A stretch of 64,000 nt of DNA, taken from NCBI GenBank assembly GCA_016110215.1, contig JADWQD010000007.1:806001-870000 (forward strand), written 5' to 3'. Source of the DNA: Capronia americana (taxonomy: Eukaryota > Ascomycota > Eurotiomycetes > Chaetothyriales > Herpotrichiellaceae). The notes under the pieces were generated by a model. The model saw nothing but the letters and a program-made list of their open reading frames with translations, searched no databases and was not told where the DNA came from. The first letter of the stretch is position 1, and each line of letters starts with the position of its first letter. Shown piece by piece: positions 1 through 10,240 of this stretch. Made by a program: the position numbers and the translations under genes.

Positions 1-1
1 A

Positions 2-1608
2 TTGCTCCTTCAACTCCCCTCTGAGATCCTTCACCAGATCCTATGCTACCTGCCGCCCCAATCGCTCGTCTCCCTCGCCCGCACATGCCGCCAGCTTCGG
101 GGCCTCGCCTCCAACGACCTGCTATGGGCGAACCTCCTCCGTCCGAACATCCCACCCGAGGACTTCCCCCCCGATCCGTACCCATCCTCGTCGTACCGCG
201 ACCTGTACATCACGCACCACCCCTACTGGTTCGTGCCGCGCTCCCGGATATGGATCTCCGACGAACCGCACATCGGCCGCGTGATGATCGCGCACTACGA
301 TCCCCGCCGCGGCTGCATCGAAGGCTACCGCCTCCTCGCCGAACGGACGCCCACCGTGGCCATCTTCTGGCCATACGAAGCCTCGGTCGTGATCCACAGC
401 TTCCGACCGCGCGTGCACCTGTGGCTGGACGACCCGATCATGAAGCTCCCGCACGACATCGTCCCCTTCAACACCCGCCAAGGCTGGTGGGAGGCCGAGA
501 TCAAGATGTCCGTCGGCCGTCCCGGCCACAACACGTCGGCCTCGTTCTTCCTCGCCCGCAACATCCCCGCCCAGCTTGAGAACCCGGCCATGTCGCTGTG
601 GCCGCCGCCCACCATCCCGAACATGCCGCGCGTGCGCGCCGAGAGCTCCGACCGCTTCCGCAGCAGGGGGCACAAACCGCAGAAATACGACGAGATCTCC
701 CAGACGGCCTTCCGCCTGCGCCATTGGAGCCAATTTTCCACGGGCATGGCGCACTTTGGCATCCGCATCGGCGAGGAGGTGAGCACCTGGAGCACCATCG
801 ATCCGAGCCTGTACACGCCCACGCGCGAGAAACCGTACCAGGGCATCTACGTGGGCGACTACGCCGGCCATGGCTGCGAATTCCTGCTCGTCATGCAGAG
901 CGAGAAGGCGCCCGAATTGCCCGCGCGACGACCCACGGACGTGTTTCTGCGGAGTCTGATCGGCCTGCCCCCCGTGGGCGACGAGGACGAACTCGAGGAA
1001 GCGCTGCTTGAGCAGCGGTCCGGCTCCTCCCAATCCGAGTATCAGCGCGAGGTGCTCGCCGCGCAGGTCGCCGAGGGGATCTACCACGGCGCGATCGAGG
1101 CCGTCAAGTTGACGGGCGATCCCAACATCCCGCGGGGCGAGTATACTTTTGTGGCCGACGACATCGGGCCAGGCGGCCTGATCCGCATCGCGGAGGAATA
1201 TCCCTTCAGAGGCGCCAGAGTCGTCAGGAGTCGAGGACATGTGGCCGCGCGGGGATTCCAGAATGGTAAGTCCAGCGTTTGACCCTTGGCGAGCAGAGCA
1301 GAGTAGATCACAGAAGAACAGAACAGAACAGAAGAGAACAAGGCGAACACCCCCGTGAACCTGTATATCAGAGCCAGAGTAGGGGCCCGCTGACAGACTG
1401 ATTGGGCTGACATGGGCACCACACAGACGAATTCATCCCCTCGCAACTCATCCTGATGAGCCCGAACAAGCTGGCCCAGTACTGGGTCCCGTACGGGCAT
1501 ATCTCGTTCTACGAACGGATCGATCTCGACGAATTGATCGACGACACCTTCCGCGGCGGAGGCAGGCGGAGGGAGGACGAGCAAACAGGAGGCTCACCGA
1601 GCGGGTGA
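2..1608 (+). CDS. F-box protein, 5'-truncated by window edge
   Basis: The reading frame is already open at base 2, so the true start lies outside the window. The first ~45 visible residues are a classic F-box (LPSEILHQILCYLPPQSL, then LARTCRQL and an LW pair), which binds Skp1 in SCF ubiquitin ligases and recruits substrates for degradation. The rest, about 430 aa, is the substrate-side region seen in many ascomycete F-box proteins and shows no LRR or WD repeats. There are two exons: 2-1265 and 1427-1608. The intron 1266-1426 has GTAAGT and ACACAG ends, and splicing joins the frame cleanly into a conserved-looking segment (SQLILMSPNKLAQYW). Without splicing the first frame stops soon after, at 1282. 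The C-terminus is Gly/Arg-rich. The substrate is unknown. Confidence 0.85.
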
Positions 1609-2432
1609 AAGGGAAAGTGAAGCTGAAGGCATCGAGAGAGCGCTAAGTCTACCATTTATCATCATTCATTTGTTATCATCCATCTGGGAAATTGGGAGCA
1701 CGCCAGTTATGACGCCATGCCGTACGCAATGTTTGGGCGATTTGAGAGAGTCCGGAGGGCTGCGAGATGAGAGTCTGCTCATATTGGACGACTAAGAGAG
1801 CCCCGAACGCCGGGGAGATGAGAGCACGCGTATATTCAGCGGTGGTGATCTAGCCGTTGCGCGCACCTTGGAATCTGTAGGCTTGGGAATCACATAGACG
1901 TGCCAGGATGTGCCGTGCCGTGCAGTGCTGTGTGGCTTTCGCGTTTCTGAATGTCTGGGACCGGATCAAGGGGGAGGACTCGAACAGCAGGAAGAGAATG
2001 GATGCAGAAAGACCCCGTGGGCGCAAGAGCGGAACGAATTGTGCGCGGACAGGCCATGTCGAACTTTCGGAGCGGGTACGGGTACGGGGTAATAATATTC
2101 GCCATGGACTCCGTACACCCAGTGGGTATACGAGGACAAAGAATCTACAGTGCGAGAGGGCCCATGGTTTCAGCATCGTCCATTTCATCTGTCCAGGGCG
2201 CCGGCCCAGGGCTCGGCTTCGAGAATCCTGGTGACCCCTACCAAGTATACTCCCGTCGAAAGGACGCCGAAAGTCCTCCCCTCGCCAAACACTTGTACTC
2301 GTTCGTGGGGCACCGTGAGCGCCAAAAGGAGGCTCGCTCCATCGTTTCCTCAAGATACATCGACTCTGTGGAGGAGAAGGGTTTTCATTCATGCCCACAC
2401 ACAATTTTCTTTTCTCGCATCCTGTCCGTTTC
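1609..2432. other. Convergent intergenic region (F-box 3' end / Rgd2-type 3' end)
   Basis: This holds the 3' flanks of two converging genes. Several overlapping open frames of 60-198 codons occur on both strands, but none has a recognisable family or plausible codon context. No tRNA, repeat array or terminator motif was seen. Confidence 0.5.
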
Positions 2433-5404
2433 TCATGAGAAATCATCCATAGCCTTGTCGCTCAATTGCACACCGTGATTCCCTTCAGTCGAAGGATGAC
2501 TCCCAGGCCCGTCATTCAAATTCGCGAGTCTCCGGCTCAAACTCCCACTAACGGCACTCGCTCTCGACATGCCAACCGGTTTACGTTCGCTGGTTGCGGC
2601 CGTTCTCTTGAAACTGCCAGGTCTCGATCCGGCATTCGACGCCGCGGACGCAGCAGCGCTTGTGGGCGAATTGTCTGACTCCTGAGAATGGTCATCGTCA
2701 TCTAGTGGTGGTGGGATATGTGGTCCCGGGCCACCGCCGCTGAATGTACCAGGGAGGCCCATCCCGGGACTTGAGACTGAATCAGGCGAAGAGATTTGAT
2801 GGTGGTGACCGTTGGTGGTTACATTCGTGGATGCCGAGGCATTGGCTTCCCTGGCCGCCGCATTTCTGTCGACGGCACCCTGATTTCTTGGTTGGACGGG
2901 ACTGGATTCGTTGCTTCCTGGAACCTCGAGACTCGACCGCTTCGTGGCGTTGGGTAATCCGACGCTACTCACGTTGCGGCCATGACCACCATCCAGCCTG
3001 GGACTCGCAACGACAGGGAACCGTCCCACAGACCCATCGGTGCTCTTGTCCCTCCTGTGCCGGTTCGCCGGGCCGGGAGATTTATCCCGTTGTCTCTGTT
3101 CTCTCTGTTCGGTGATTGCCCGTGCGCGGGCCTCCATATTCGCCCTTCGAGAGCTCTCGTCCGCGGTAGAGACAGCGCGTTGTCGGTTAGACAAACTATT
3201 TGACCCGGATAGCGTCGACGACTGGCGCTTCAATTCGCCGAAGATGGCCTCCTTGTGGTCGAAAAGGTCGCGGATTAGACGGTACGCAAAACGTTCTTCT
3301 AGGGTCAGGGAGCTTTCCGTTCGTGGTCGGAGGATACATGGTGCAAGAGTATTCGCCAGGGCAGAAATGTACGCTTCGTCCGCGGACGTAAGGTCGATAA
3401 GACGAGTAAAGTGGGTGGTTATGGCGTCGAGAGTGGCAATGTTGTTCAAACGAAGTTGACCCAGGGTGGATTGTAGTACCTTTATTCGGGGAGTGGCATC
3501 TACTGACTCGGTTGAGATTGGGTTGGGAGCTGCGTCTTGGGTTGTTGAGTAGATGGTCTTGATGATCTCGTAAACCTGTGAAGAGACGAGGGAGTCTGCT
3601 GGTGTTAACAGGAATACATCACGTCGAAGCGATCAACATACCAGGCAGCTCGAGCAGATATAGCTTCAACACGCTTGCCACGATGGGCATCTCATACTTT
3701 TCGAGGACCTCTCTCGGTGCTGCGTTACCGTTGTTGACCTGGTTCCTCAGATGGTGCGTAGCTGCTAGAGGGACATCCACCAGCCATATATTCCGTCTTG
3801 CCTCGTCGCCGTCCAAATCCGGATAGTGATTATCGAGGAATGTCAGTATTGAGGTGACGATCACGGGCACTCTCTTGCGATCCGCCCTCGCTCTCGCTTC
3901 CAGGTCGACGCCGAAAACCTGGTCGTCAACACTGCCGTAGTAGTTCTCATACGGCGTGACCTTAGGCACAAATGCACCAGTCCGATAGTTTTCCAGTAAA
4001 TATCGCAGATCGCCAAGTGGTTGGATGGTCTCTTGGTACAACATCATATGATCGACCTGGCTCTGGAAAGAGGGGATGCTGTTGCTGATGGCGCCCGAAA
4101 AGTCCAGAATCACAGACTTGATCGCTCTCAATCGGTCTGTTTCACACCGTTCAAGGAATCTGAGGTGGTCCATCATGGATTCCTCCAGGTTGCATCTGAG
4201 CAGGTCAAGTCTCTGAACGCCGGCTTTATACTTTTCATCCGCTTCCCGAGCTTCTCGTTTCAGTCGGTCGGCTGGTGTCTCGTTCGGGAACGGGTTGTTC
4301 AATGGATTCCAGCTCGAAAGGGTTTCCGTGATGTTTCCCACAGTCGGTGACTCCAAGATTCCATCCGCCGACCCTCCCGTAATGGACCTGCTCAACGGTT
4401 TCCTCTTGTCAGGTACGCCCGACACCTGAAAGGCTCGTGGCTTCCATTGATATTTCATCCTCGAACTGTTGGCAAATGTGTTGCCCATGTTGCCTATGAG
4501 CCTCAAGAATCCACGGTCGATTAGATCTTGACCGATCTTCTCGGCATATCCTACGCTTGACGCCTTCATGTCTTTCAGGATGTAGTCTGTGATATCCGTA
4601 CCGGCGGAGACGTTCTGATAGAGACCCAATATAGGTACTCGGTGCTCACCCAAGGGGATCTTCTCGAGCATGTCCGTGATGAGGGCTTTTAGCTGCTCAG
4701 GCTGATATGTCTGGTCGCCAATGTCGACCGGTAGCTCTACGACCTCCTCCTCGGGAAGAACGATCTTCGGCGGCGGAGGACTTTGTGGCTTAGGGCTTTC
4801 CTTCGGCGCTCCTGCGAAGGCCATCTTGTTCTCCTCTTCCAGGTCTTCTACCAATCTGCATTTGTTGAAATAGTGGCTCCTCAGCTTCTTGACTGCTTCC
4901 GCCTGCCTATCGTGTGCCTTGATCTTCGCTTGTAGGTCGTCCTGCGAGTTCTGTATTCTTGCCGCATGGGCGTCGCACCATCTTGAGAAAGGATTGACCA
5001 CGAGTTCGCGAATGTTGTCGGCGATTTTTCTGTGGTTTTTGGAGGCTTCGACCATCTCGCCTCGGACGCCTTCGTAAGCCTGCGAAACCGCGTGTCAGTA
5101 AGATCCCGTCGGTGTGAATTGTGCAGAGTACTTTTCTTGTGCTGGCGCCATCGTCTCTCGAAAAGCCGCCAGCCATCCGATCAATGGTCGGCGCAATGTC
5201 CCCCAGTCGGTCACTGTACATCTCCTCTGAGTCTGCCCTCATGCTGGCGATGGTAAGCACCTGCTGATTTTCCACAACACCCTGTTGTAGCTTCTGAAAG
5301 AGCACTCCAAGTCCTCCAGCATAGTCTGGGGACCAGAATGAATCTGTGAAGCCAGGCATCTTCGATTTGAGGATCGGCGCGGGAGGAGCATTCTCAGTTG
5401 CCAT
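2433..5404 (-). CDS. rgd2: Rgd2-type F-BAR / DEP / RhoGAP protein
   Basis: Predicted 957-aa membrane-curvature and Rho-signalling protein. Three exons on the minus strand: 5404-5132, 5079-3642 and 3595-2433; introns are 52 and 46 nt and all phases match. The N-terminal FCH/F-BAR half (about residues 10-190, with GVLFQKLQQGV) is followed by an embedded DEP domain (about 219-314, including IDRGFLRLIG), a second coil segment (about 350-440) and a RhoGAP-like domain (about 480-680). The tail is Ser/Pro-rich and disordered. This order matches yeast Rgd2, a GAP for Cdc42/Rho5-class GTPases at the cell cortex. One oddity: where RhoGAPs carry the arginine finger (GIFRVSG type) this protein reads NIWLVDV, so catalytic GAP activity is doubtful. 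The start ATG precedes a conserved MPGFTDSFWS segment. Confidence 0.85.
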
Positions 5405-6325
5405 GATTGACAGTCGCTGTCACACCAACTGTGTCGGAAGAGTGGGCGAGAGACGGCGCACTCAGATGCGAGATCTGGTGACGGAGGTCCCCTATAATTG
5501 TCGGCGTGGAGATGGAGATCCAATCTCGGGGTAAAGGGGAGGGGAGGTTACGCGGTCTTCACGACGGGAGCGCAAACGCGCCTGAGGCTCAAGAGAAGAC
5601 AGACCCGGACAGAAAGTTCCAAGGGTGGGAAAAGCGGACGGTATCCGATGAAGGACAGTTCTGTGTGGATGCTAGATCAATTCATAGCTGAATCTGAAAC
5701 TGAACTTGGATATGGGCGTTGGGGCCAGGAATAGCAACTGCTTGGATCCGTGAAACACGCAATTCGTTCATTGGGCACGCTGCAGCTATAACGCCACGGG
5801 GGTGATATTAACCAGCTGATCCTTCCAGGCCTTGGTCACCCAGGACTCCATACCACTCTGCGCCGAAACGGGCACATGTCAGTCCTGATAGTTAAATGTG
5901 ATCAAGCTTTTTCGCGTCAGCTCCCTTGGTTCGCGGTCGCTTCGGGCGCCGTCGCTCAGGGCTGGCTCGGTTGGTAAAAGTGTGTCAAAAGGCACTGGCA
6001 GCTAATGGCCCATTATCACCCGAAGTGTTCATATTTCATGTCGTTAAGCACAGTAAGAGGACAACCACAGCCATGATACGGAGTACCCTTCCTTGGATCT
6101 CTTCATGCGACCCGCAATATTTGCTCGGCCTTTTTCCACATAAGAAACTGACAAACTCGGTGCACCTTGTGTACCCTCTCTGCCTGCTGGGGGCTTATGT
6201 TTCCTTCATTTTCTCAGGAAGCGCCCTTGCTTCATGCCCCTAGTGGGGGACTGCGGTGGAGTAAACGATGACATGATTGGCATCACTTTGGAGGATGACT
6301 CCGAGAAGAAGTCATCCATAGAGAG
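5405..6325. promoter_or_regulatory. Promoter of Rgd2-type gene and 3' flank of pyruvate kinase
   Basis: 921 bases upstream of the Rgd2-type gene (minus) and downstream of pyruvate kinase (minus). Small open frames are present without any recognisable product. No repeat or RNA gene was seen. Confidence 0.45.
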
Positions 6326-8232
6326 TCAATCCTTAAGACCCAGATCTTCCTCGGCCGGCACAATTCGAATGGTGTTGGTATGACCCTGTCCACCTCTCCA
6401 TCCTTGCACGCAAACAACACTGTCTCCTTTGCTCAAGACCCCCAACTGGATGGCTTGAGCAATACCCCACTTCAGACGCTTGTCCACGTCCTGTTGCCAG
6501 TCAACACCGCTGAAGTCGGGCTTAGGTTCAGGGAAGAGGAAGGGATAGACTCCACGAGACAGGTGAGCGTTGCGTGAAGCAGTGGCGTTTCGTGTCACCA
6601 TGATGATCGGGCAGACTGGACGATACTTGGAAACAAGTCGAGCCGATTGTCCACTGATCGGAAGTGTCAGCTTATGTACCTGTCATCGCCGCACTAGAGG
6701 GCTCACCTAGTAGTCAGGACCAAAATGGCCCCGGCGTTCAATTCCATGCTTGCGCCGACAGCAGAGATGGCAATTGACTCCACCGTATCGATAGGACGAG
6801 GAGCGTTGGTTCTCAACTCGTCAAACACACTGGCATACGGAATAGCAACCTCTGCCAACAAGCAGGTTTCGTGCATCATGTTGACAGCCTCCTTGGGGTA
6901 GCTGCCTTTGGCAGTCTCACCAGACAGCATCACACAGTCTGCTCCATCGAGGACTGCGTTGGCAACATCCGAGACTTCAGCTCGAGTAGGTCGAGGGTTG
7001 TTGGTCATGGACTCCAGCATCTGAGTGGCGCAAATGACAGGCTTCCCGGCAGCGTTACATTTGGCGATCATCATCTTTTGGGCAATGAACACCTTTGCGG
7101 CAGGAATTTCGATACCCAAGTCACCACGGGCAACCATGACGCCGTCAGTCTCCTTGAGGATCTCATCGAAATTGTTCATGCCTTGTTGGTTCTCGATCTT
7201 GGCAATGATCTGGATCTCCTTGCCCTTGTCGCCAAGGACTTTGCGAATATGCTTGATGTCGTCTCCTCGTCGGATGAACGAGGCAAAGACCATGTCGACA
7301 TTGTTCTTGACACCAAACTCCAAGTCCGCGACATCCTTCTTGGACAATGCAGGGAGGTCGACGTCGGTTCCTGGCAGATTGACACCCTTCCTGGAAGAGA
7401 TCTGACCGTTGTTGAGGGCTCTGACTCGAAGGGTCTTGTCATCGACGATCTTGAGGACTTCGAAGGATTGAATGCCGTCGTCAATATAGATCAGCTTGCC
7501 CACGCCAATGACTTTGGTGATGTTCTTGTAGTCTACATAGCTGATAGAGGTCAGACAAAGCCCTCCCATGGTGGACTGCAGACTTACAGATTCTTATCAT
7601 CACTGGCGGTCTGGTACTTGTCGTCGGTGGTGATGTTCAATTCAAGACCAGCTTTGATCGGAATGTCTGCGTCTCCAGGAGTGTTGCCCGTTCGGATTTC
7701 TGGTCCTTTCTTTTTCCGAAATCAGTTATTGATCTCTTGTTTAGATTCGATCACATACGGTGTCAAGGGCAATTGCGACAGGACGCCCTTCGTACTCTTT
7801 CGCAGACTGCCTTGCGTTGTCGATGACAGATTGGTGATACTGCGTACATTGTTAGCTACCTTGCTCCTGCGCTTCACAGCATGATCCATACCTCGTAGGA
7901 GCCGTGAGAGAAGTTCATGCGGACAACATTGCAACCGGCTGCGACTCAATAAGTTTTTGTCTCTTTTCCTGCGCAATGGGCTCCGCGACACGTACCCTTC
8001 CTCAGCATGGTAATCTTCTCGGGAGAATTGGTCTTGGGACCTGTCAAGTACGAGCAGGTTAGTGTTTCTGCCTTTTCTAACCGACTCATTTCTTTCTGGT
8101 TCTGAAGGCCTTACCGATCGTGCAAATGATGCTGGTCCGGCGATGGTTCTTCTTGGGCTGGTAGTCGATGTTGAGGTTGCACTGCCATTCCAGCTTGGTG
8201 CGGTTGGCGAGATGGTCGAGAGCGTCACCCAT
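6326..8232 (-). CDS. pkiA: Pyruvate kinase
   Basis: Glycolytic enzyme converting phosphoenolpyruvate and ADP to pyruvate and ATP in the cytosol. Predicted 524 aa, the usual fungal length. Seven minus-strand exons: 8232-8115, 8040-7996, 7938-7892, 7839-7759, 7709-7588, 7540-6707 and 6653-6326; every junction keeps frame. Visible family motifs are the N-terminal RRTSIICTIGPKTNS, the substrate/nucleotide segment AGCNVVRMNFSHGSYE, KGPEIRTG, the active-site signature MVARGDLGIEIP, and the PRPTRAEVSDVANAV segment; the C-terminus ends GLKD. The cluster of tiny 5' exons in the first 500 bases followed by a large central exon is common for fungal pyruvate kinase genes. It is divergent from the DUF1748 gene across a 767-base promoter region. 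Confidence 0.95.
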
Positions 8233-8999
8233 CTTGTCCGACTGTTACGAGTGTTCTACCTCTTGAGTATGGGTATGAGTTGGTTGGGGGGCTTTTGGGC
8301 AGAAGAAGTCGGGCTGCGGAGTGCAGGTGCTGTAGGATTTCAATCAAGAAGCGGTGGCCGGCCGCCGAAGGGGCTAATAGGTTAGGAGGATGTCCGTCAG
8401 TCACAATGCTTGTTTCACAAGTTGAAAGTGAAGGAGAGACGGATGATAGGAGGCAAGAAACGTAGTTGTCACAACTGGAAGAAAGATATCCTGTAGCAAA
8501 AGCAAAGTGTTCAGTTGAGATGCGGGATTCAACAGGCGGGTCAATGTATCACCGCTTAGCCAAAAAATTTATGGCTGCATCTCCAGAGACGGTTGAGTTA
8601 CGAAAGCTGCTGGATAAAGAATGGAGCTCTCACGTCACGCTTATCGGACTACAACTGTCTCTACTAGGCGAGCCTCAGCATCTGCAACAGCGAATGAGGG
8701 TTGTTGCGGCCTCGTTGTGCCCAAATAGAATGGATGGGGACGGCCCATTGAGATTTCGTTAGAGCTGAAGGAGGGTCCGAAACCCACTTCAAGCTTTCAT
8801 GCAAGCTGCCCGGCCGTGCCCCTCAATCAGGCTGATAAGATAGGCGACGCGGAAACGCAATAACCATTATCCGACATCGCCCCGTATCCGCGCCAAACAT
8901 CACATGTGAACAACAGGCCACACTCTATGGTCGTTTGTTGCCGATCTCGAATACCTGTCGTGCCTGGAACGAGCATAGATTCATACCCACGTCTTCACC
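8233..8999. promoter_or_regulatory. Divergent promoter, pyruvate kinase / DUF1748 gene
   Basis: 767 bases between two divergently transcribed genes, so it should hold both promoters and 5' leaders. A 98-codon open frame at 8466-8762 lacks family similarity and sits in this promoter. CT/GA-rich stretches occur near the pyruvate kinase start, which is usual for highly expressed fungal genes. Confidence 0.5.
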
Positions 9000-9407
9000 A
9001 TGGTGGTAAGTCGATACAAGAGCTCTGACGGCGAAGAGACTGAGTATATTTCGCAGTTAGGTCGCCTGACTCACTACGCTTTCGACGCTGTCCTCATCTC
9101 TGCGTTCCTTGCGGGCGTCAAGAGAAGTACTGGTCTCACGTACGTTGCCCTTCCCTCAAGCTACTTTTAGTCCGCTCGGGACACACCCATCGTCAGAGCT
9201 CATTTGCCTGCTGGCGCCCATCTCCCTCGTCCTCATCTTGGACTAATTCTCTAACACGACAGACCAACCAGTATCAAAGCCTCCTCCCTCGGAGAAAGCA
9301 AAGAGGTACAAACCTGGGTAGATCGCTACCTAGGTGTCGGAGAGTGGGTAATGGACCAGAGCATCGCCGTTATGGGGAGCAGCAGTTGGTTCGAGCGAAG
9401 GCGATGA
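9000..9407 (+). CDS. DUF1748 small conserved fungal protein
   Basis: Predicted 77-aa protein in three exons: 9000-9005 (only Met-Val), 9057-9139 and 9263-9407. The assembled start reads MVLGRLTHYAFDAVLISAF, which is the diagnostic N-terminus of the DUF1748 family, followed by LAGVKRSTGLT. The family is short, very conserved across fungi, and has one hydrophobic helix near the N-terminus (about residues 8-25). Its biochemical role is not known to me; membrane association is suggested by that helix. The two-codon first exon means simple ORF calling misses the gene. The second half is amphipathic and ends in ERRR. Confidence 0.85.
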
Positions 9408-10240
9408 AGTCCGTACGAGAGGAGTGACCTGTTGAACCGCGCATCGAACATGAAAAAATAAAAACACATAAAAGCTCGATTGCGAAGCCGCGCAGTACAG
9501 ATACCCTTATACAAGGAGAAGGAACGATTGAGCGCCACAATGGAGACAGTGAAGCGAGAGGAGATAGCACGAGGCATCCCGAGGCGTTTAGGAGCATCCG
9601 CCAGAATCGACAGGGTATCTGGAGTACAGTCGAGCAGGATACCGGGATGATATCTGCTTTGGTTTTGGCATATCCTGTTACAATGCATCCAACTCTTATC
9701 GAGGCGAACTGGCATGTGACTGATTACATGCGCCCTGTCCACAGATGCTACTCGTTTTGTTCACGTCACTTATCATGCGCCGGTTCTCTTGCCAAAGTCA
9801 CTATTGCAATACGGAACCGCCGTCTCTGTTGCAAACGTCTGTCTGCCAGTTCTGTTTTCGCAGTACTTCGAAATTCATCGCCGTCCACCCGCCATCTCTG
9901 AGTATTGCCAACATTTTGTTAACAACGTCAGATTCATCATAAGATGTATTGAACTGTGTTGACACCGTCCGATTCTGCCACCACTTCTAGCAAAGGAAAG
10001 GTTCTTGGAAAGTGACAACCTAGGTACGGAGTATGTTCGACCAGCTTTGCAAATACTGGCTCTGTCCATAGTAGAGCATCGCCTCATGCCATATCTAAAG
10101 TGTGACAAAAGAAAAAGCCAACAGTGACCATCTGTAGTGTATCCCAACACGCTTGCCATGCCGCCAAAATGCGGAAGCAACCAAAGAACGCTGCGGGCGT
10201 CCGTGGCAGCCATCAAAATTGATCACGTCCCTGGCACGCT
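9408..10240. other. Convergent intergenic region
   Basis: 833 bases between the 3' ends of the DUF1748 gene and the coiled-coil gene. It contains a tRNA-like but incomplete sequence on the minus strand near 10,030-10,090 (see rejected items). Nothing else supportable was seen. Confidence 0.45.

Noticed and set aside
122..1240. 372-codon frame on the minus strand opposite the F-box gene
   Set aside because: It is a GC-rich shadow; the plus frame has the F-box and a spliced conserved C-terminus.
1951..2478. 175-codon plus-strand frame
   Set aside because: Low-complexity translation without family similarity, overlapping the 3' end of the Rgd2-type gene.
8466..8762. 98-codon frame in the pyruvate kinase/DUF1748 promoter
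   Set aside because: No domain, no support from splicing, and it sits in a divergent promoter.
10020..10095. tRNA-like sequence on the minus strand with a D-arm-like stem and a TTTGCAA loop (TGC anticodon)
   Set aside because: The T-arm lacks the GGTTCGA box, and acceptor-stem strands do not pair, so it is at best a relic or chance match.
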